From Laburnicola sp. R22_1 (taxonomy: Eukaryota > Ascomycota > Dothideomycetes > Pleosporales > Didymosphaeriaceae): a DNA stretch of 64,000 bases. Positions 59,601 through 64,000 of this stretch are shown piece by piece. A program made the position numbers and the translations under genes. Each line of letters starts with the position of its first letter. Within the stretch, counting starts at the first letter, position 1. The stretch is from the NCBI GenBank assembly GCA_014281115.1, contig JACONQ010000008.1:930001-994000 (forward strand), written 5' to 3'. Under the pieces are notes generated by a model, which saw only the letters and a list, made by a program, of their open reading frames with translations, made no database searches and had not been told where the DNA came from.

Positions 59601-60019
59601 ACTTCTAGTAAGGCCTAGAGCTATTTACTAGCATTTTATTAAGCTACTAGTATAACTTAAAATTGCTTTTAGCTAGTAAGATAGCCTATAATTTATATTA
59701 GTGTATTTTAGAAGGCGCCCCGTTCCATATTGTAGGCCTTCTCCCCCCTTTAGAAAGGTACTTAGGGCCCTATTAACCTTTAGTCTTATAAATACTAGTA
59801 AACTAGCTTAATCTTCTATATATACTTTATTTTATTATAACCTTCTATATATAGTTCTTTAGTAAGGTTAGTAGTAATATCTATCTCTATAGCTTCTTAC
59901 TATTAGAGTTTAGTAACTTATTACGCTTGGCAAGAAATAAGAATATTCTCTCTTTTATAGAAAAACTCTAGTATTCCCTTTATTATACTTATATTTATTC
60001 TATAAGATTAAAGAATCTT

Positions 60020-60345
60020 AATATCTAACTTAACTATATATTTATTTATAGGATTAAAGAATCTTAGTATTTAACTTAACTACGTATTTGTTTATAGAGT
60101 TAAGGAATCTTAATATCTAACTTAACTACGTATTTATTCTATAGGGTTAAAAGATCTTAGTATCTAACTTAACTACGTATTTATTTATAGGGTTAAGACA
60201 TCTTAACATCTAACTTAACTACGTATTTGTTCTATATAGTTAAGAGATCTTAGAATTTAACTTAACTATATATTTATTTATAGAGTTAAGGAATTTTAAT
60301 ATTTAACTTAACTACGTATTTATTTGTAGGATTATTTTTAGCATA
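60020..60345. repeat. Tandem repeat, about seven units of 45-47 bp
   Basis: The motif (T/C)TAACTTAACTACGTATTT recurs with starts near 60026, 60071, 60117, 60164, 60210, 60257 and 60303. It lies just inside the retrotransposon's 5' LTR, in the leader region before gag. Confidence 0.85.
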
Positions 60346-60395
60346 TTAGGGAGATCTTACAAGCTTCCCTATTATAAGAGGTTAATTTAATTTAA

Positions 60396-60571
60396 TATAA
60401 GGAGCTTTAGACTAAAAGGTTAGAGTTACCTAAGTAAACTTATAAATTTAATAGAGTTTAATAGTAACTCTAGCTATAGACTTATATATACTCCTGGCTT
60501 AGCAGAAGTACGGATCTAGAACTCTAAGATAGTAGGCCGAGTAACTATAGAAGGGCGCTTAGCCCCTTATA
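60396..60571 (-). repeat. Right LTR (5' LTR of the element), 176 bp
   Basis: It matches 50703-50878. AACGC follows directly, copying the 5 bases before the left LTR. Confidence 0.88.
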
Positions 60572-60912
60572 AACGCCACATATATTTACTTTAACTACTT
60601 TATTATATAAATAAATACTATACTAATACTAATTAAAACCTAAACTAAATATAAGAATACTTATAAAAAGGCTAAAAACTAATTAGCTATTTAGCACTTT
60701 AAGCTTTTTATAAATAGTTAAATAAGTAGTATAATATAGTCTATTAAGCTTAACTATAGTATATTAGTAAAGTAACTGCTATACTTATATATAACTATTG
60801 CTAGGAGTGTAGAGCTTAGCTGCAATAAGCGGCACTATTAAATTTGAAATAGGTTATTAAATATATATTATACATACAAATTTGGGTAAGTAAGCTATTC
60901 TCTAAGCCCTAG

Positions 60913-60973
60913 CTGTATATAGTTAGGAATGCGTGCTGCGCAGCTGATGGATGCGTGCCATGCAGTCTCGCCC
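60913..60973 (-). repeat. Right terminal inverted repeat of the outer element
   Basis: This is the inverse of 47609-47667, with a 2-bp insertion and a few mismatches in the middle (gctgcgcagctgatgg against the left arm). Confidence 0.8.
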
Positions 60974-60981
60974 GTCCCATC
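60974..60981. repeat. 8-bp target-site duplication GTCCCATC, right copy
   Basis: It directly follows the right terminal inverted repeat and is identical to 47601-47608. Confidence 0.75.
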
Positions 60982-62682
60982 GTCTTTCTACTGTACCTAT
61001 GCCGTCTTTCGCTATAACACCGGCCCGTCTCGTGCGCTGGCTGCATCAGATCAGACATTATGGTTTGCGGGAGAACGCCGCCAGTGCGTGCGCAACACGG
61101 TTGCCAGCCGAAACTTTGTGTACCACCTACACGGCAGAGGATGGGCGGCAGCCCGTTGCTGTGGTCGCTTCGATCACCCCAACTTCCTTTTGCCAAAGTC
61201 ATTTCTAGACGCGTCCGCCATGGGGCTCAAAGATTCACATCGCTTGTGACAAGCACATCATAGCGGGGACCACGACGCATCCCTGGGGATCATCGTTCCC
61301 GATGGGGATCGTGGACACCATGTGCCTGCTGGAGACTTTCTGGTTCAGCTTGCGATGCTCTTTGCGATCGATGGCGCTAAAGCAGGGAACCACTACCTTC
61401 GAAGGTACGGTGGCGCCGACTCCAGGCACATGTTCCGGTTTGTGGAGGAATTGACGTGGAGGACTAACCTCTGTATGAGCGCAAGACCATGATTTGTGCC
61501 CGTTGATGCTAACGAGGTACCCGTGGATTAGTATCTCGTTCTAGAGCGCAGATCCTCTCATAAAGGACGGTGGTGATCGTAGCCATCGCTCCTATAGGAT
61601 ACTTTTCTAGGCAGCCAAGCAATCTTCATGTTCTTGAGAAAGAAATCATGGAAAATGCATGACGTCTGGCCTGGGTTGAGACGCAGGCAGGCAGCACCTG
61701 GAAAGACCAAGTCGATTTCTTACCGAGTAGTACGAGTACCTAGTATCTCGTAGATCGATCGAAGTGGAGTGAAAGTGTATCCTGGCAGGGGAACAAATAC
61801 GCATTTGATGTTATTGTTCGTTGACGCAATAGCTTGCATCGATATGAACAGGGCGCAAGGCTGGCGACAACTTGCCCTGGGGATGGATATCTAATCGCCA
61901 CTCTAAATGCGGTCTTCGTGCATGCGTTTTATAGTCAATCTTGCACGAGCATGTCCCTTGGGTCCTGGGTGTTCGTGCGACCAGGTATACCGCTTCAGTG
62001 CACGTTTTCTCCATTTAACTCCGTTAAGTTGTAACTGGACCAAGGCCACAGTATTCTGGCCATGGATGATCCTGTTTAGGGAATTATCAGGCACTTCTAT
62101 GGACATGAACTTGTCCAATTTCGATCCGACAGGATCAGTTTCGAAGCTTGGGCCATATAAGACTCACAGTTAATGCATTGTGGAGCGAGCCAAGCTTACA
62201 CCGCCTAAATCGAAACAAAGGAGGTCATGGATGGGAGTGATGCTGAATAGGTATCGGATTTGAACTGCTCGCACAGCGCATCCAAGCATTAAACGCTTAT
62301 GCGCAAGACCCCCCTATAATACAACTGTTGGGAGACACTCGCCAAAACATGCCAACCGGCCTTTTAAGACACTCGGATCCACCTTTGGATCACTACCACC
62401 TAGTCCTGATGAGCAATAAAATAATCGCCTCATTAATAGAGGCATAAAAGGATTCAAGCACTAAGACCGGACCCAATCAGTGAACGCCGTGATAATGCAA
62501 TGACCGAAAAAAAATGCCGCTTCGAATAACGCCGGTAAGGTGCCGTCCATTTGGTATCACGCCGAACAACATGCGCCAGATGAACGGATGCAGGTGGAAT
62601 GAAGCCAGGTACGAAGAAAGCCAATGTGGGCCGTAATTCCTTACGCCGGGATGATAAAGAAATCAATTCGATACAATTTTCG
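60982..62682. other. Intergenic region, 1.7 kb, no gene recognised
   Basis: Composition returns to normal at once after the transposon. Frames up to about 105 codons overlap on both strands without motifs. The last 250 bases are the 3' region of the zinc-finger gene. Confidence 0.45.
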
Positions 62683-63746
62683 TCATGTCGTGAGGGTGGT
62701 TGATGCGTGGCAACCCCGCTCGTGTCGTTTCATGTTACTTCGCACACTAAAGGCCTTCCCGCATCCTGGTTGAGGGCACTTGTATGGCTTCTCGCCAGTG
62801 TGGCTGTGGCTGTGAATGCGCAGGCTACTGGGACGCGAGAAGGCCTTGTTGCAGGTAGAGCAGATATACCGGTCCTGCGACTGGGGGAAGGCGGATTGGC
62901 TGGATGTGCTAATGTAGTGATGGTGCTGCCATGGGTTGGAGCCGTTCCCAGAAGGCGTAGGCACAGGCAAGGGCATCTGTGGCTGGAAATTCGACGGCAG
63001 CGGTCGCTGGCCGTACATGGTCATGGGGTTGTAGGGATGGGATTCCGGAGAATAGAACGATGCTGCCGAGGCAGCTCCAGGAGAGGAGACGTAGGGCGAC
63101 GCGGCATAGGACGGAGTACCATAGGGAGACATGGACGATTGTGGGAGCGAGTTCCGTTTGATGGTGGACATGGGAGGACCGTTTTGTCGTTGTTGGTGCG
63201 GCTCCATGTTGTTGAGCGACTGGCCTAAGTAGTAGGGGCCGGCAGCAGAGTGGCTCGAAGCGGTCGACGGAGACTGATTCCCATCAACCACTGAATCCGG
63301 ATGCATGGGTGGCGTAGGAGGAAGGGCCAGTCGGGGATGGCTCACGATCGTGCCCGGACCGAAGGCTTGCGCTACGTCCTCCAGACGGCTCTCGGGCTGC
63401 TGCTTCGCGGTTGCTGCGGTGTGCTGTTGCTCCTGCCTCAGTTGGGGGGAAGGATGTTGCGACTTGGGGCTCTGGCCGGCTGCGCTTTCCGTTAGCACTC
63501 TGGAGGAAGGAACGGCCCGTGCGCGCTCTTACCTGTCTCCGATGAAGCCCTTTCACCGTCCGCAATGCCCAGCAAGCTCGAGATGGAGGGCAGTGAGGGT
63601 TTCTGCTCCTCTACGGGCGGCGAGGGGGGCGACTGTGGATGCCGCTGGTACTGGTACTCGACCGGCTGCGGCGGTAGATGTGTCGAGTACGGACCGGGCG
63701 CTGCGGTCTGGGACGCTGCGTATGCCCGCGGTGGGGGCTGTTGTTG

Positions 63747-63777
<31 letters not shown>

Positions 63778-63935
63778 AGTTGTTGATGATGTTGTTGTAG
63801 TAGTTGCTGCTGCTGCTGTTGCTGGGCGTAGTAGTGGGCGTGTTGCGGTGGTTGTGGTTGGTGTTGATAGTGACGGTCGTGCGCCTCACGTTCCCTCCCG
63901 CTGCCGTGTACCATACTAGCAAGATGCATTGCCAT
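62683..63935 (-). CDS. C2H2 zinc-finger transcription factor with poly-Gln tract, 399 aa
   Basis: Exon 1 is 63935-63533 and exon 2 is 63479-62683. The intron starts GTAAGA and I place its acceptor at CGCAG because a CTAAC branch site lies 12-15 nt upstream; an alternative acceptor 15 nt earlier would also keep the frame. The N-terminus has Gln/His-rich runs (about 13 consecutive Gln in the longest), then [14 protein letters not shown], a short conserved-looking helix. Two C2H2 fingers close the protein: [19 protein letters not shown] and a [20 protein letters not shown] finger, joined by the linker HTGEKP. It is a predicted nuclear DNA-binding regulator. The first ATG of the frame is used, but an upstream exon beyond the window cannot be excluded. 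Confidence 0.85.
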
Positions 63936-64000
63936 AAACAAGTCACGGGGCACAACAGTGAGTCTGCGTAACGGAGGGAGGAGAGGGCCGGGCTATGACG

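Larger units (their letters stand above)
50703..60571 (-). mobile_element. Ty3/gypsy LTR retrotransposon, 9.87 kb, RIP-decayed
   Basis: Direct repeats of 176 bp bound the element (50703-50878 and 60396-60571), both ending TATAAGG..CCCCTTATA. The 5-bp duplication AACGC stands on both sides (50698-50702 and 60572-60576). A polypurine tract lies against the left LTR and the reverse transcriptase is on the minus strand, so the 5' LTR is the right-hand one. The internal order on the minus strand is gag with zinc knuckle, RT, RNase H/integrase. A Fot1-type element interrupts it at 54760-56623. Confidence 0.88.
47609..60973. mobile_element. Outer DNA transposon (8-bp duplication) filled by nested elements
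   Basis: The ends are inverted repeats of about 60 bp (47609-47667 and 60913-60973), starting GGGCGAGACTGCATGGCACG on both sides and about 90% alike, with identical 8-bp direct repeats outside. Subtracting the two inner elements leaves only about 1.3 kb, so the outer element was probably a small non-autonomous one. An 8-bp duplication fits hAT or the Zisupton-like groups. No transposase of its own can be seen. Inside the terminal repeats the sequence becomes extremely AT-rich. Confidence 0.75.

Noticed and set aside
47609..60973. Centromere, mitochondrial insert or rDNA spacer
   Set aside because: Nearly all of the block is accounted for by transposons with matching ends and target duplications.
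60909..61202. A 97-codon frame on the minus strand right of the island
   Set aside because: Part of it is the transposon's terminal repeat; its similarity to a frame at 47.6 kb only reflects the inverted repeat.
62240..62330. Possible tRNA gene on the minus strand (GTTCAAATCC-like box)
   Set aside because: The T-stem does not pair and no A box or acceptor stem could be found.

Overview
The window is nuclear DNA of a filamentous ascomycete (Pezizomycotina; Dothideomycetes is my guess from the gene types, not proven). Genes carry short introns (about 44-150 nt) with GTAAGT-type donors and CTAAC/CTGAC branch sites. Conserved genes are clear: SAR1, ribosomal proteins eL14 and eS30, NAC-alpha, ATP synthase subunit d and a Nup53-type nucleoporin. 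The repeats show the C-to-T decay expected of repeat-induced point mutation (RIP). I rebuilt most gene models by hand from splice signals and reading-frame continuity; none has transcript support here.

1-8.8 kb: a small charged protein, a secreted RicinB-like small protein, an LtrA-family membrane protein and an MFS transporter. 8.8-14.3 kb: an F-box gene split by a 3.5 kb pogo-type insertion that contains a second pogo element. 15-16 kb: a secreted DJ-1/PfpI protein. 16.4-19.6 kb: an apparently intact PIF/Harbinger transposon with two genes. 19.8-23 kb: a secreted zincin-like protein, a 119-bp dispersed repeat and a decayed multi-exon gene.

24.6-46.2 kb is the gene-dense housekeeping core: SAR1 (with a likely 2-nt micro-exon), Nup53, a divergent F-box gene, RPL14, EGD2, ATP7, a large disordered Cys-containing protein, a 1455-aa RRM protein with a coding minisatellite, an FMP46-like redox protein, RPS30 and a CREG-like secreted protein.

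47.6-61.0 kb is an extremely AT-rich block. It can be resolved as layered transposons: an outer element with about 60-bp terminal inverted repeats and an 8-bp target duplication holds a Fot1/pogo element and a 9.87-kb Ty3/gypsy LTR retrotransposon, which itself holds a second Fot1/pogo element. All interior coding regions are destroyed by transitions. The window ends with a poly-Q C2H2 zinc-finger regulator.

I found no CRISPR array, rRNA, confident tRNA, viral genome or secondary-metabolite cluster. The most noteworthy items are the exact nested insertion in the F-box gene, the layered AT-rich island with resolved boundaries, and the SAR1 micro-exon.
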